Source: Flavobacterium fluviale | GTDB lineage: Bacteria; Bacteroidota; Bacteroidia; Flavobacteriales; Flavobacteriaceae | Assembly (NCBI RefSeq): GCF_003312915.1 | Contig: NZ_CP030261.1 | Span: 682,001 to 746,000, forward strand | DNA: 64,000 nucleotides | Direction: 5' to 3' | Shown: piece by piece, positions 1 through 9,341 of the stretch | Layout of the letters: each line of letters begins with the position of its first letter | Position numbering within the stretch: the first letter of the stretch is position 1 | The notes under the pieces: generated by a model | Told to the model about the DNA's origin: nothing | What the model saw: only the letters and a program-made list of their open reading frames with translations | Database searches by the model: none | Position numbers and translations under genes: made by a program

Positions 1-429
1 AATCGAATTACTGCCGCGCCTTATAAAAACACTATTAGCAAGAATGGTATGGATTCCTTTTTTAAAATAAGAGACTTTGCTTTTGGGTTTTATAGTAACC
101 AGACCAATCACTTTATCTTTTGGAAGATTTGGAAAAGGAACATTTTCGTATTGAATCTTAGGCGGGTTTTCTAAAAAAGCATTTACAAGGTTTTGAATTC
201 TGCTGTCGTCAAAAAAGTCATCGCCGACAATTTCATTATCCTGATCTTCTACTCCAACAACGATATAAGAATTATTATTGGGATTTGAGTTTGATAATGC
301 GCAAATATGCTTTAGAAACTTGCCTTTTCCTTCTCTGGAATGTAGGTTCAATTGCCTTTTTTTATCATAAAAACTGCTCTCATCATTGTGAGCTAGCAAA
401 TTCTTTATCAAAAGGCGTTTATTGATCAT
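1..429 (-). CDS. AlbA_2/Schlafen AAA_4-type ATP-binding protein (3' part missing)
   Basis: An open frame runs from an ATG at 429 to the window edge without a stop (143 codons). The translation begins MINKRLLIKNLLAH and continues with LNLHSREGKGKFLKHICALS, then SNPNNNSYIVVGVEDQDNEI, and later IGLVTIKPKS and SVFIRRGSNS. This pattern (a polar segment, a helix ending in ICALSN, a hydrophobic strand YIVVGVED, then FIRRGS) is characteristic of the AlbA_2 (divergent AAA_4) DNA-binding domain found in Schlafen-like and transcriptional-regulator-like proteins. The C-terminal half lies outside the window, so the role (regulator or defence-related nuclease or ATPase) cannot be decided. The family call rests on motif resemblance only. 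Confidence 0.7.
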   Translation of the reverse strand, partial: MINKRLLIKNLLAHNDESSFYDKKRQLNLHSREGKGKFLKHICALSNSNPNNNSYIVVGVEDQDNEIVGDDFFDDSRIQNLVNAFLENPPKIQYENVPFPNLPKDKVIGLVTIKPKSKVSYFKKGIHTILANSVFIRRGSNSI

Positions 430-460
430 TATTCCCGATTATTAGACTGACTTAGATTTT

Positions 461-526
461 TAGACTTCTTAGATTGATTTTCAGATTTCTAATTTAAACT
501 AAAGATCTGATTTTCTAAGAAGTCTA
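461..526. repeat. Inverted repeat in spacer between two minus-strand genes
   Basis: TAGACTTCTTAGA at 461-473 is the exact reverse complement of 514-526, a 13-bp stem with a 40-nt loop that itself repeats pieces of the same words (AGATTT, ATCTGATTTT). It follows the SDR gene, which reads leftwards. There is no T-run, so it is not a standard intrinsic terminator. It could stabilise an RNA end. Confidence 0.6.
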
Positions 527-537
527 ATCATCTAGTT

Positions 538-1293
538 TTAAATATTCTTTTTAACAATCGTCGAAGACGCCTGCGCAGTGCTCATCACAACCAAATCCGC
601 AATGTTTACATGATAAGGTCTTGAAACTACAAAGTGAATAATATCTGCAATATCTTCAGCCTGAAGCGGATCAAATCCCTTATAGACATTTGATGCTCTT
701 TTGACATCTCCCTTAAAACGAACTTCACTGAATTCTGTTGCAACCATTCCCGGATGAATTCCTCCAACTCTAATTCCAAACGGATTCAAATCAATTCGCA
801 TTCCGGCAGTAATAGCGTCAACGGCATGTTTTGAGCCGCAATATACATTTCCGTTTGGATAAACTTCTTTGGCTGCGGTCGAACCAATATTAATAATATG
901 TCCCGATTGTCTCTCGACCATTTGCGGAATTATCGCTTTTGAAACATACAAAAGTCCTTTTACATTAATATCAATCATGGCGTCCCAATCGTCTAAATCT
1001 CCATTTTGAATAGGATCCAAACCGTGGGCATTTCCAGCATTATTAATTAAAACGTCAATCGTAGAAAAATCGTTTGGCAAAGCACCTATTTTTTCTAAAA
1101 CTTCCTCTTTATTACGAACATCAAATGCTAAAGAATGCACTTCTGTAAAAGCCGAAAGTTCTTTTTGAAGTTCTTCCAAACGGTCTTTACGTCTTCCGCA
1201 AAGCACCACTTTATAGTTGTTTTTTGCTAAAATCTGAGCGGCTGCTTTTCCTATTCCACTCGTAGCACCAGTAATTAAAACTGTTTTTTTCAT
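538..1293 (-). CDS. SDR family NAD(P)-dependent oxidoreductase (YdfG-like)
   Basis: This is a 251-residue classical short-chain dehydrogenase/reductase. The nucleotide-binding motif TGATSGIG is at residues 8-15, followed by an Arg-Arg pair after the second strand (LCGRRKDRL), which suggests preference for NADPH. NNAG is near residue 85 and the catalytic YCGSKH (YxxxK) near 152. The family member it most resembles is YdfG (serine / 3-hydroxypropionate dehydrogenase), including the HPGMVATEFSEVRF segment after the active site. It is a cytosolic, single-domain protein of full length. The next gene upstream, an aldo-keto reductase on the same strand, is about 190 bp away, so co-transcription is possible but not required. 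The exact substrate is not predictable. Confidence 0.9.
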   Translation of the reverse strand: MKKTVLITGATSGIGKAAAQILAKNNYKVVLCGRRKDRLEELQKELSAFTEVHSLAFDVRNKEEVLEKIGALPNDFSTIDVLINNAGNAHGLDPIQNGDLDDWDAMIDINVKGLLYVSKAIIPQMVERQSGHIINIGSTAAKEVYPNGNVYCGSKHAVDAITAGMRIDLNPFGIRVGGIHPGMVATEFSEVRFKGDVKRASNVYKGFDPLQAEDIADIIHFVVSRPYHVNIADLVVMSTAQASSTIVKKNI

Positions 1294-1484
1294 TTTAAAT
1301 ATTTTGTTTTAACACATAGAGGCATAGGCATATTGTACTTTGAAAGGCATTTCATTTTCATAATTATGTGTATGTGAAATGCTAAGTTCTCTTTTCCAAA
1401 GCAATCATAAATCTATGTTTCTATGTGTTTATTTTTTTCTATTCAGATAAAACTGAATACTGTCACTGCGACTAAAAACTAAAA

Positions 1485-2360
1485 TTAAGGCACATCGTCA
1501 CCCATACTTTCTGTCCAGATCGCGAACCAATCTTCTGTATCCATATTCAATTCTATTGCTTTTGATAAAGATTGAATTCTCGCAACGTTAACAGTACCTG
1601 CAATTGGAATTATTTTTGCCGGATGTTTTAAAATCCATGATAACAAAAGTGTATCAGCACCTAAATGATATTTTTCTAATAAATTCGAAAATAGTTTTTT
1701 CAAACGACGAGTCTGCTTAGTATCTTCTCTAAAAACAGTTCCAAGCGGATTCCATGACAACGGACGAATTCCGTGTGTTTGCATATAATCTAGACTTCCG
1801 TCAAGCATTGGTTCATAATGCGTTGCCGAAAATTGTACCTGATTGTAACTTACTTCTGTTTTCTGACGAATTAATTCGGTTTGAGAACTGGTAAAATTCG
1901 AAAGTCCGAAATCAATAATTTTTCCTTCTCCTTTTAATTTTTCAACCGCTTCAGCGATTTCATCTGCCTGCATTAACGGACTTGGCCTATGTAATAAAAA
2001 AACATCAACATAATCTGTTTTCAGTTTTTTCAAAGATCCTTCAACCGACTTAATAATATAGTCTTTCGAATAATCGTAATGTTTGATTTTGTTTTCTGGG
2101 CGTTTTTCAGCGATCATCTGAATGCCGCACTTGGTAATCAATTGTAATTTTTCACGATCAATTTTACTGGCGTGAAAGGCTTTTCCAAAATCGGCTTCGG
2201 TCGTGTACGAACCGTAAATATCCGCGTGATCAAAAGTCGTAATTTTGTTTTCGATACTCACTTGTATCATGTTTTCCATTTCTTTGGTTGTAAGGTTTTT
2301 ATCCCAAACTCCCCAATTCATAGTGCCTGAAATTATAGGCGATAAGACCGTTTTGCTCAT
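1485..2360 (-). CDS. Aldo/keto reductase
   Basis: This is a 291-residue AKR-fold oxidoreductase resembling E. coli YdhF. The catalytic tetrad is visible: Asp in TFDHADIYGSY with Tyr four residues on, Lys in LITKCGI, and His in VFLLHRPSP. The phosphate-binding C-terminal region PIAGTVNVARIQSLSKA binds NADPH. It would reduce aldehydes or ketones in the cytosol, but the natural substrate is unknown. It diverges from the MoxR/Bat operon, with about 210 bp of AT-rich spacer between the two starts. Confidence 0.9.
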   Translation of the reverse strand: MSKTVLSPIISGTMNWGVWDKNLTTKEMENMIQVSIENKITTFDHADIYGSYTTEADFGKAFHASKIDREKLQLITKCGIQMIAEKRPENKIKHYDYSKDYIIKSVEGSLKKLKTDYVDVFLLHRPSPLMQADEIAEAVEKLKGEGKIIDFGLSNFTSSQTELIRQKTEVSYNQVQFSATHYEPMLDGSLDYMQTHGIRPLSWNPLGTVFREDTKQTRRLKKLFSNLLEKYHLGADTLLLSWILKHPAKIIPIAGTVNVARIQSLSKAIELNMDTEDWFAIWTESMGDDVP

Positions 2361-2573
2361 AATAGTTATGCATTATTTTTGGTAATAAATATGCTTTATA
2401 AAAACATATTCATCAAAGTTCTTAAAAATATAAAAATAGATTCACAATTAGTCCTTAAAATTAGGTCATTGGTCGAAGTTTTAACCATTCTTTAACATCT
2501 TACTTCTTAAAAAATATTCAATTTGCACTCTCAAAAAACAGGCGTACAAATCAAGGTTTTTAAAAATATTTAT

Positions 2574-3578
2574 ATGGAAGAAAATACAACGACTTTAGAC
2601 ATTAGAGCGATAAATGAAAAAATTGAAAGAGAAAGTGCTTTTATAGACCTTCTTACAATGGAAATGAACAAAGTTATTGTGGGCCAGAAACATATGGTCG
2701 AGCGTTTATTAATCGGATTGCTTGGACAAGGACATATTTTACTGGAAGGAGTTCCAGGTCTTGCAAAAACTTTAGCCATAAATACATTATCACAAGCGGT
2801 TCAAGGTTCTTTCAGCCGTATCCAGTTTACGCCGGATTTATTACCTGCCGATGTTATCGGAACCATGATTTATAATATTAAAGCAAACGAATTCTCTATT
2901 AAAAAGGGACCTATTTTTGCCAATTTCGTACTTGCCGATGAGATTAACCGTGCGCCAGCAAAGGTTCAGTCAGCTTTATTAGAGGCGATGCAGGAAAAAC
3001 AAGTTACTATTGGCGACACGACTTTTAAATTAGATCGTCCGTTTTTAGTACTTGCAACACAAAACCCAGTTGAGCAGGAAGGAACTTATCAGCTTCCAGA
3101 AGCACAAGTTGACCGTTTCATGTTGAAAACAGTTATTGACTACCCAAAAATTGATGAAGAGCGTTTTGTAATTCGTCAAAACCTAAAAGGATCTTACGAA
3201 AAAGTAAATCCGGTAGTTTCTGTTGAACAGATTTTACGTGCGCAAGAAGCAGTTCGTGAAGTTTATATGGACGAAAAAATTGAAAAATACATCCTAGATA
3301 TTATTTTCGCAACGCGTTACCCTGAAAAATATAAATTAGCTGACTTAAAACCGCTTATTAGTTTTGGAGCTTCTCCTCGTGGAAGTATCAACTTGGCTAA
3401 TGCTGCAAAATGTTACGCTTTTATCAAACGCCGCGGATATGTAATTCCAGAAGACGTTCGTGCTGTTGTTCACGATGTCTTACGTCACAGAGTTGGAATC
3501 ACTTACGAAGCAGAAGCAGAAAATATAACTTCTGTAGACATTATCAACAAAATCGTTAACGAGATTGAAGTACCTTAA
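2574..3578 (+). CDS. MoxR family AAA+ ATPase
   Basis: This is a 334-residue AAA+ ATPase of the MoxR class. It has Walker A GVPGLAKT at residues 59-66, Walker B VLADEINRAP, and sensor segment LATQNPVEQEGTYQLPEAQ, followed by an AAA_lid_2 region with GASPRGSINLANAAK. The ATG at 2574 was chosen because an upstream in-frame TTG at 2523 would add 17 non-conserved residues. MoxR ATPases are thought to act as chaperones that insert cofactors or remodel partner proteins with VWA domains. Here four DxSxS VWA-type proteins are encoded within 10 kb (three downstream and one convergent). It is the first gene of the Bat operon. Confidence 0.95.
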   Translation: MEENTTTLDIRAINEKIERESAFIDLLTMEMNKVIVGQKHMVERLLIGLLGQGHILLEGVPGLAKTLAINTLSQAVQGSFSRIQFTPDLLPADVIGTMIYNIKANEFSIKKGPIFANFVLADEINRAPAKVQSALLEAMQEKQVTIGDTTFKLDRPFLVLATQNPVEQEGTYQLPEAQVDRFMLKTVIDYPKIDEERFVIRQNLKGSYEKVNPVVSVEQILRAQEAVREVYMDEKIEKYILDIIFATRYPEKYKLADLKPLISFGASPRGSINLANAAKCYAFIKRRGYVIPEDVRAVVHDVLRHRVGITYEAEAENITSVDIINKIVNEIEVP

Positions 3579-3658
3579 AAATTTGTTTCAAGTTTCAGGT
3601 TTCAAGTTGTTGCAAGACTAACTTGAAACTTCTAAACTTTAAACTTTAAACAAATAAA

Positions 3659-4522
3659 ATGGATACAAAAGAGCTTTTAAAAAAAGTACGGAAAATAGAA
3701 ATCAAGACCAAAAGACTGAGTAATCATATCTTTTCGGGAGAATACCACTCTTCATTTAAAGGACGAGGAATGACGTTTAGCGAGGTGCGTCAATACCAAT
3801 ACGGAGATGATATTCGTAACATCGATTGGAATGTGACCGCACGCTATAATGAAGCTCACGTTAAAGTATTTGAAGAAGAACGCGAATTGACCATGGTTTT
3901 AATGGTTGACATTTCGGGTTCGGAATCTTTTGGTTCTAAAAATCAATTTAAAAAAGACATCGTCACCGAAATTGCGGCAACGATGGCTTTTTCGGCTACA
4001 CAGAATAATGACAAAATTGGTTTAATATTATTTTCTGACACTGTAGAACTATATATTCCACCAAAAAAAGGACGTTCGCACGTGCTTCGCATCATTCGCG
4101 AATTGATTGAATTTGAACCAAAAAGCAATAAAACAGACATTGCACAGGCTCTAAAGTTTTTATCTGGAACTCAAAAGAAGAAAGCCATTATTTTCATGAT
4201 TTCAGATTTTATGTCTGATTCTTACGAGCATACTTTAAAAATTGCTTCCAAAAAACATGACATTACGGGCGTTCGAGTTTACGATATCCGCGAAGAAAGA
4301 ATTCCAAATTTAGGAATGGTGCCAATGCTGGATGCTGAAACAGGAAAAATACAATTGGTTGATACAAGTTCGAAAGCAGTTCGTTTGAATTACGAGAAGC
4401 ACTATCAGGAGAAACTAAATTATTTTAAAGATACATTCCGTAAATCTGGAGCAGGAATTGTCAACACCAGAGTAGACGAAAATTACGTTACTAAACTATT
4501 AGGCTATTTCAAATCACGATAA
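3659..4522 (+). CDS. DUF58 domain-containing protein (VWA-like)
   Basis: This is a 287-residue cytosolic protein with the DUF58 signature: FSEVRQYQYGDDIRNIDWN at 40-58 followed by TAR. A VWA-type metal-ion site DISGS is at 84-88. In this family the DUF58 protein always accompanies a MoxR ATPase and is taken to be its adaptor or partner. It lies 80 bp after MoxR, the gap being filled with echoing CAAGTTTCA / AAACTTT words. It is full length, and its gene is the second of the Bat operon. Confidence 0.93.
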   Translation: MDTKELLKKVRKIEIKTKRLSNHIFSGEYHSSFKGRGMTFSEVRQYQYGDDIRNIDWNVTARYNEAHVKVFEEERELTMVLMVDISGSESFGSKNQFKKDIVTEIAATMAFSATQNNDKIGLILFSDTVELYIPPKKGRSHVLRIIRELIEFEPKSNKTDIAQALKFLSGTQKKKAIIFMISDFMSDSYEHTLKIASKKHDITGVRVYDIREERIPNLGMVPMLDAETGKIQLVDTSSKAVRLNYEKHYQEKLNYFKDTFRKSGAGIVNTRVDENYVTKLLGYFKSR

Positions 4523-4586
4523 AAATCTGGCAATTTTGATTAACAAATCAAAAATCGTTAATCTAAAATCAACAATCGTTAATCAA

Positions 4587-6221
4587 ATGAAATTTAAACT
4601 TTTTATATATTTATTGTTCTTTTCTACTATGATTTTTGCCCAGCAGAAACCAGTAGAAACAAGCATTGATACCACAAAAAACAAAATTGGTGCAGAGTTT
4701 AAACTGACACTTAAAACTGTTGTAAACTCAAAATCAAAAGTTGAATTTCCGAAACTTAAAAATATTGGTGCTTTAGAAGTAATTCAGTCTTATCCAGTTG
4801 ATACTGTTAAGAAAGATGACACTTACGAGTTAATCAAAAAATATGGTTTAACGCAGTTTGATTCTGGTCGTTATACAATTCCAAGCATCAAAATTTTAAT
4901 TGATAAAAAACCTTTCTTTACAGATTCTATTAAAGTTGAAGTTGCCAATGTAAAAGTCGATACTTTACAGCAGAAAATGTACGACATCAAAGATATTTCT
5001 GCTGTAGATGAAGGAATAGGAAATTGGTGGATTTACGTTTTAATTGTTCTAGTAATTATCGGAATTGGGGCTTTTGTTTATTGGTACGTTAAAAAACGCC
5101 AGCTGAAAAAAATTGAAGAGGAAGTTTATAAAACACCTATCGAAAAAGCGACAAGTTTATTAAACAACTTAGAGAAAAAAGAACTTGTTCAAAAAGGAGA
5201 AATCAAAGAATATTATAGTGAATTAACAGATATCGCCAGAAATTATATCGAGGAAGCAATTCATATTCCAGCAATGGAAAGCACAACTTCTGAATTGATT
5301 CAGGCAATTAGAGCAGCATCAACCCAAAAGAAAATGACGCTGACGCCGGAAACGGTTGAGAATTTAGAACGTGTTTTACGTCAAGCCGATTTGGTAAAAT
5401 TTGCCAAATCTAAACCACTTGATTTTGAAATTACAGAAGATAGAAACAAAATTCAGAAAGTAATTTTAACGCTTGACAATGCAATCCCGACAGAAGTTCC
5501 AGAAGACATTGAAGATCAATTATTGAATGAAGCGCAAAGACAAAAACAAATTCAGGCACAGCTTCGTAAAAAACGAAATGCCAGAATTGGTTATGCAGTT
5601 GCTGCTGTTGTGTTTTTATTATTCGCAACTACAACTTACTTTGTGGTTACAAAAGGTTTCACTTACGTGAAAGACAATTTAATTGGTCATCCTTCTAAAG
5701 AATTATTAGAAGGCGAATGGGTAAAAAGCGCTTACGGAAATCCTGCGGTTCTTATTGAAACTCCAAAGGTTTTAAAGAGAATGGATACTGAAAAAGTACT
5801 TCCAAAGGAAACTATGGCATTAATTAAAGAAATGCAGCTTTTTGTATACGGAAGTATGATCGATAATTTCTATATCACCGTTTCTACTGCCAAGTTTAAA
5901 CAGCCAACTGATATAGATTTGGCAAAAGCTCTCGAAGGATCTTTAAAAGTAATGGAAGCTCAAGGAGCGCAAAATATTATTGTAAAACAAGAAGATTTCC
6001 AAACAAATGAAGGTATTCAGGGAGTTAAAGGTTACGGGACAATGTCTATCCTAAATCCGGCAACTAAAACAAGTACAAAAGCATATTATGAATTGTTACT
6101 TTTCAAACAAGATCAAGGTTTACAGCAAATTATGATTTTACATGAAGAAGGTGATACATATGCTAATGAAATCACAACCCGAGTATTAAATTCTGTTGAA
6201 CTTCAAAGAGCAAGCAACTAA
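4587..6221 (+). CDS. Bat-operon membrane protein with two TM segments (BatD-like N-terminus)
   Basis: This is a 544-residue protein counted from ATG 4587, which gives a proper signal peptide (MKFKLFIYLLFFSTMIFAQQ). The earlier in-frame TTG at 4536 would place 17 polar residues in front of it. A periplasmic beta-rich domain of about 125 residues resembles the oxygen-tolerance/BatD fold. It is followed by TM1 (about 148-168), a cytosolic helical region like DUF4381, TM2 (about 334-354), and a C-terminal soluble domain of about 190 residues with no family I recognise. It overlaps batA by one base (TAATG at 6219-6223). It is a standard member of the flavobacterial Bat locus, but its function is unknown. 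Confidence 0.8.
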   Translation: MKFKLFIYLLFFSTMIFAQQKPVETSIDTTKNKIGAEFKLTLKTVVNSKSKVEFPKLKNIGALEVIQSYPVDTVKKDDTYELIKKYGLTQFDSGRYTIPSIKILIDKKPFFTDSIKVEVANVKVDTLQQKMYDIKDISAVDEGIGNWWIYVLIVLVIIGIGAFVYWYVKKRQLKKIEEEVYKTPIEKATSLLNNLEKKELVQKGEIKEYYSELTDIARNYIEEAIHIPAMESTTSELIQAIRAASTQKKMTLTPETVENLERVLRQADLVKFAKSKPLDFEITEDRNKIQKVILTLDNAIPTEVPEDIEDQLLNEAQRQKQIQAQLRKKRNARIGYAVAAVVFLLFATTTYFVVTKGFTYVKDNLIGHPSKELLEGEWVKSAYGNPAVLIETPKVLKRMDTEKVLPKETMALIKEMQLFVYGSMIDNFYITVSTAKFKQPTDIDLAKALEGSLKVMEAQGAQNIIVKQEDFQTNEGIQGVKGYGTMSILNPATKTSTKAYYELLLFKQDQGLQQIMILHEEGDTYANEITTRVLNSVELQRASN

Positions 6222-7222
6222 TGAGTAAGATCACTTTTTTAAATCCAGAATTTCTTTGGTTGTTTCTTTTAATTCCGATTGCTATAATTTGGTTTTTATT
6301 GAAACGCAACCAGCAGTTGGCTACTTTAAAAATGAGCTCGACAGCAGGTTTTCAAAACAACGAATCTTTATTGGTCAAATTGAGACCATGTTTATATGTT
6401 TTTAGAGTTTTAGCTTTAAGCTCATTAATCATTGCATTGGCACGACCAAGAACTGTAGACATCAGTAATCAAACCAAAACGACTAAAGGAATTGATATTG
6501 TAATGGCAATTGACGTTTCTGGATCTATGCTGGCAAAAGATTTAAAACCAAATCGTATGGAAGCTTTGAAAAGAGTTGCTGCAGATTTCGTTGAAGAAAG
6601 ACCAAACGACAGAATAGGATTGGTTTTATATGCTTCTGAAGCTTATACTAAAACACCAGTTACAAGCGATAAAGCTATTATTCTTGAAGCCATAAAAGGC
6701 ATTAAATACGATACGGTTTTACAAGACGGAACTGGAATTGGAATGGGATTAGCAACTGCTGTAAACCGTTTAAAAGACAGTAAAGCAAAGAGCCGTGTAA
6801 TTATTTTACTTACCGATGGTGTTAATAATGCTGGATTTATCGAGCCGGAAACTGCTGCCGACATTGCCAAACAATACGGAATAAAAGTATATACAATTGG
6901 TCTTGGTACAAACGGAATGGCAGAATCTCCATACGCTTATGCACCAAACGGAGGTTTCTTATTCAAAATGCAAAAAGTTGAAATCGACGAAAGACTAATG
7001 AAAAGTATTGCCCGAAAAACAGATGGAACATACTTTAGAGCAACAAGCAACGATAAATTAGCTGAGATTTATAAGTCAATCAATAAATTGGAAACAACAG
7101 AAATTCAGGAATTGAAGTTCTACGATTATGACGAAAAATACAGGGTTTTTGTTTTATTTGCCGGATTGTTATTATTGCTGGAAGTGGGATTAAGAAATAC
7201 GGTTTACAGAAGCTTTATTTAA
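6221..7222 (+). CDS. batA: BatA, VWA domain membrane protein
   Basis: This is a 333-residue aerotolerance protein. An N-terminal TM hairpin (about 11-28 and 59-75) is followed by a VWA domain with intact MIDAS residues (DVSGS at 98-102, a later TDGVNN) and a C-terminal TM segment (about 311-327). The conserved start LNPEFLWLFLLIPI is typical of BatA. The VWA domain is predicted to face the periplasm and bind partner proteins through a divalent metal. Its start codon overlaps the preceding stop, implying translational coupling. It was first described as part of the Bacteroides aerotolerance operon; the biochemical role is unresolved. Confidence 0.93.
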   Translation: MSKITFLNPEFLWLFLLIPIAIIWFLLKRNQQLATLKMSSTAGFQNNESLLVKLRPCLYVFRVLALSSLIIALARPRTVDISNQTKTTKGIDIVMAIDVSGSMLAKDLKPNRMEALKRVAADFVEERPNDRIGLVLYASEAYTKTPVTSDKAIILEAIKGIKYDTVLQDGTGIGMGLATAVNRLKDSKAKSRVIILLTDGVNNAGFIEPETAADIAKQYGIKVYTIGLGTNGMAESPYAYAPNGGFLFKMQKVEIDERLMKSIARKTDGTYFRATSNDKLAEIYKSINKLETTEIQELKFYDYDEKYRVFVLFAGLLLLLEVGLRNTVYRSFI

Positions 7223-7395
7223 TTTTTTCAAGATCAAAAAATTCCAAATTTTAAAATTCCAAATTCCAAGTTGAAATTGAGAATCTAAAATTGGAGATTT
7301 AATAAAAGAAGCAAAAGTTAAAATTTGAAAAATTGAAATTTAAATAACTCCAAAGTTTGGAATTTGGATTTTCAGTATTGGAATTTAAAAAATTT

Positions 7396-8430
7396 ATGGA
7401 ATTAGACGAAAAAAAATATTTATATCTCTTATTATTACTCCCAATTGTGGTGTGTATTTTCCTTTTCAATATGTATTGGAAAAGAAGAAAACAACGCGAA
7501 TTTGGTGACTTGGAAATGGTAAAAAGATTGAGTCCAGAGAAATCAGTTTTTAAACCTGTTTTAAAAATAGTGGTGATTCTTTTGGCGCTAACCTGCCTAA
7601 TCATTGGTTTGGTAAACCCGAAGATTGGAACTAAAATGGAAACTGTAAAAAGAGAAGGTATTGATATCGTTTTTGCAGTCGATGTTTCTAAAAGTATGCT
7701 TGCCGAGGACGTTGCACCAAGTCGTTTGGATAAGAGTAAACAATTGGTCTCTCAAATTATTAACAACTTAGGAAGTGACAGAATTGGGATTGTGGCATAT
7801 GCAGGAAGCGCATTTCCTGTTTTACCGATAACATCAGATTACAGCGTTGCCAAAATGTTCCTGCAGAGTATGAATCCTGATATGGTTTCGTCACAAGGAA
7901 CATCTCTTGACGAAGCTATTCGCTTATCTGCAACTTATTTTGATGAAAAAAGCAAAACCAGCAAATTACTTATTCTAATTTCAGATGGAGAAGATCATTC
8001 TGAAGGCGCATCTGTTGCTGCAGAAGAAGCCAACAAATTAGGAATGAAAATTATAACCATTGGCGTTGGAACAGAACGAGGAGGAACAATTCCATTAAAA
8101 GAAAATGGTGTGGTTCGAAGCTACCAAAAAGATCAAAACGGACAAACTGTAACCACAAAACTAAATCAAGAAGGTTTAAAAACGATCGCAAAAGCCACAA
8201 AAGGCGGTTATGTTTACGGCGGCAGCACTAAAGAAGTTTTAGAGTATGTAAAAAATGCTTTGAACAACATTCAGAAAACAGAATTTGAAGCAACACAAAT
8301 GGCCGAATTTCAATCGCAGTTTCAGTGGTTTATTGGGTTTGCACTTTTATTACTGTTCCTTGATATTTTCTTATTAGAAAGAAAAACAAGCTGGATCAAA
8401 GAATTGGATTTATTTAACGAAAAGAAATAA
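7396..8430 (+). CDS. batB: BatB, VWA domain membrane protein
   Basis: This is a 344-residue paralogue of BatA. It has a TM hairpin (about 8-26 and 55-72), then a VWA domain with DVSKS at 96-100 (MIDAS DxSxS, Lys at the variable position), ISDGEDHSEG, and a C-terminal TM. ATG 7396 was chosen because a TTG at 7357 would add 13 residues that merely translate the echoing spacer. BatA and BatB probably form a heteromeric membrane complex. The 173-bp spacer before it is built from TTCCAAATT and AAAATTG words and has no clear promoter. Confidence 0.93.
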   Translation: MELDEKKYLYLLLLLPIVVCIFLFNMYWKRRKQREFGDLEMVKRLSPEKSVFKPVLKIVVILLALTCLIIGLVNPKIGTKMETVKREGIDIVFAVDVSKSMLAEDVAPSRLDKSKQLVSQIINNLGSDRIGIVAYAGSAFPVLPITSDYSVAKMFLQSMNPDMVSSQGTSLDEAIRLSATYFDEKSKTSKLLILISDGEDHSEGASVAAEEANKLGMKIITIGVGTERGGTIPLKENGVVRSYQKDQNGQTVTTKLNQEGLKTIAKATKGGYVYGGSTKEVLEYVKNALNNIQKTEFEATQMAEFQSQFQWFIGFALLLLFLDIFLLERKTSWIKELDLFNEKK

Positions 8431-8469
8431 ATGTTCGGAATAAAATTCAGAACAGAAAACAAAACAAGA

Positions 8470-9237
8470 ATGAAAAATTTACTTCTTTATATTTTACTAA
8501 CGGTTTCTCTGGCAGTTTCTGCCCAAGAGAAAGACAAATCATTGCCTGCTGCCAATGAAGAATATAAACAGAATAAATTTGTTGATGCTGAGGCAAACTA
8601 TAGAATTTCGGAATCTAAATTTCCTAAAAGATCAACAGCGCCATATAATTTAGGAAATACTATTTATAGACAAAATCAAATTTCAGAGGCCAAGTTTGCT
8701 TACGCGAAAGCCATAAAAAATGCTAAAACCAGACCTGAAAAACACAAAGCTTTTCATAATCTTGGAAATGTTTTTATGAAAGAGAAAGATTATACACAGG
8801 CAGTTGAAGCTTACAAACAGGCGCTGCGTAATGATCCTACAGATGATGAAACGCGTTACAATTATGCTTACGCAAAACAAAAGCTAAAAGAGAATCCACC
8901 GAAAAACGATAAAAATAAAGACAAGAATAAGGACAAAGACAAGGATAAAAATAAAGATAAAGACAAGGATAAGAATAAGGATAACAAGGACAAAGACAAG
9001 GATAAGAAAGACGATAAGGGCGACAAAGATAAAGACAAAAAAGACGGCAAAAACGACCCTAAGAAAGACGACAAATCGGACAATCAGGGACAGCCGAAAC
9101 CGCAGCCTGGAGGGATATCAAAAGAACGTGTCCAAAATTTATTAGATGCCGTTAACAATGAAGAAAAGAAAATTCAGGATAAAGTAAACGCGCAGAAGGT
9201 AAAAGGCAATCCTAAGAAAACAGAAAAAGACTGGTAA
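8470..9237 (+). CDS. batC: BatC, TPR protein with Lys-Asp-rich tail
   Basis: This is a 255-residue exported protein. The signal peptide MKNLLLYILLTVSLAVSA supports ATG 8470, although an in-frame ATG at 8431 abuts the batB stop. About three TPR repeats span residues 25-135 (for example SAPYNLGNTIYR-type and AFHNLGNVFMKEKDY). Residues 145-202 are almost purely Lys, Asp and Asn (KDKNKDKDKDKNK), probably a disordered, charge-balanced linker. A short helical C-terminus containing RVQNLLDAVNNEEKKIQDK follows. TPRs usually scaffold protein complexes, here presumably BatA/BatB. The low-complexity DNA is prone to length variation. Confidence 0.9.
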   Translation: MKNLLLYILLTVSLAVSAQEKDKSLPAANEEYKQNKFVDAEANYRISESKFPKRSTAPYNLGNTIYRQNQISEAKFAYAKAIKNAKTRPEKHKAFHNLGNVFMKEKDYTQAVEAYKQALRNDPTDDETRYNYAYAKQKLKENPPKNDKNKDKNKDKDKDKNKDKDKDKNKDNKDKDKDKKDDKGDKDKDKKDGKNDPKKDDKSDNQGQPKPQPGGISKERVQNLLDAVNNEEKKIQDKVNAQKVKGNPKKTEKDW

Positions 9238-9341
9238 AATAAGTTTAATCGTTTAACCGTTAATTTGTTTATTTGATCAAGTAAAACGATTAAACAAATA
9301 ACGATTAAACGATTTAACATAAAAAAAGATTAAACAATTAA

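Noticed and set aside
2523..2573. TTG start giving a longer MoxR protein
   Set aside because: The added 17 residues are spacer-like, and the ATG at 2574 begins the normal family N-terminus.
8868..9083. Minus-strand Ser/Leu/Phe-rich frame
   Set aside because: It is the complement of the Lys/Asp repeat in batC and has pure low-complexity composition.
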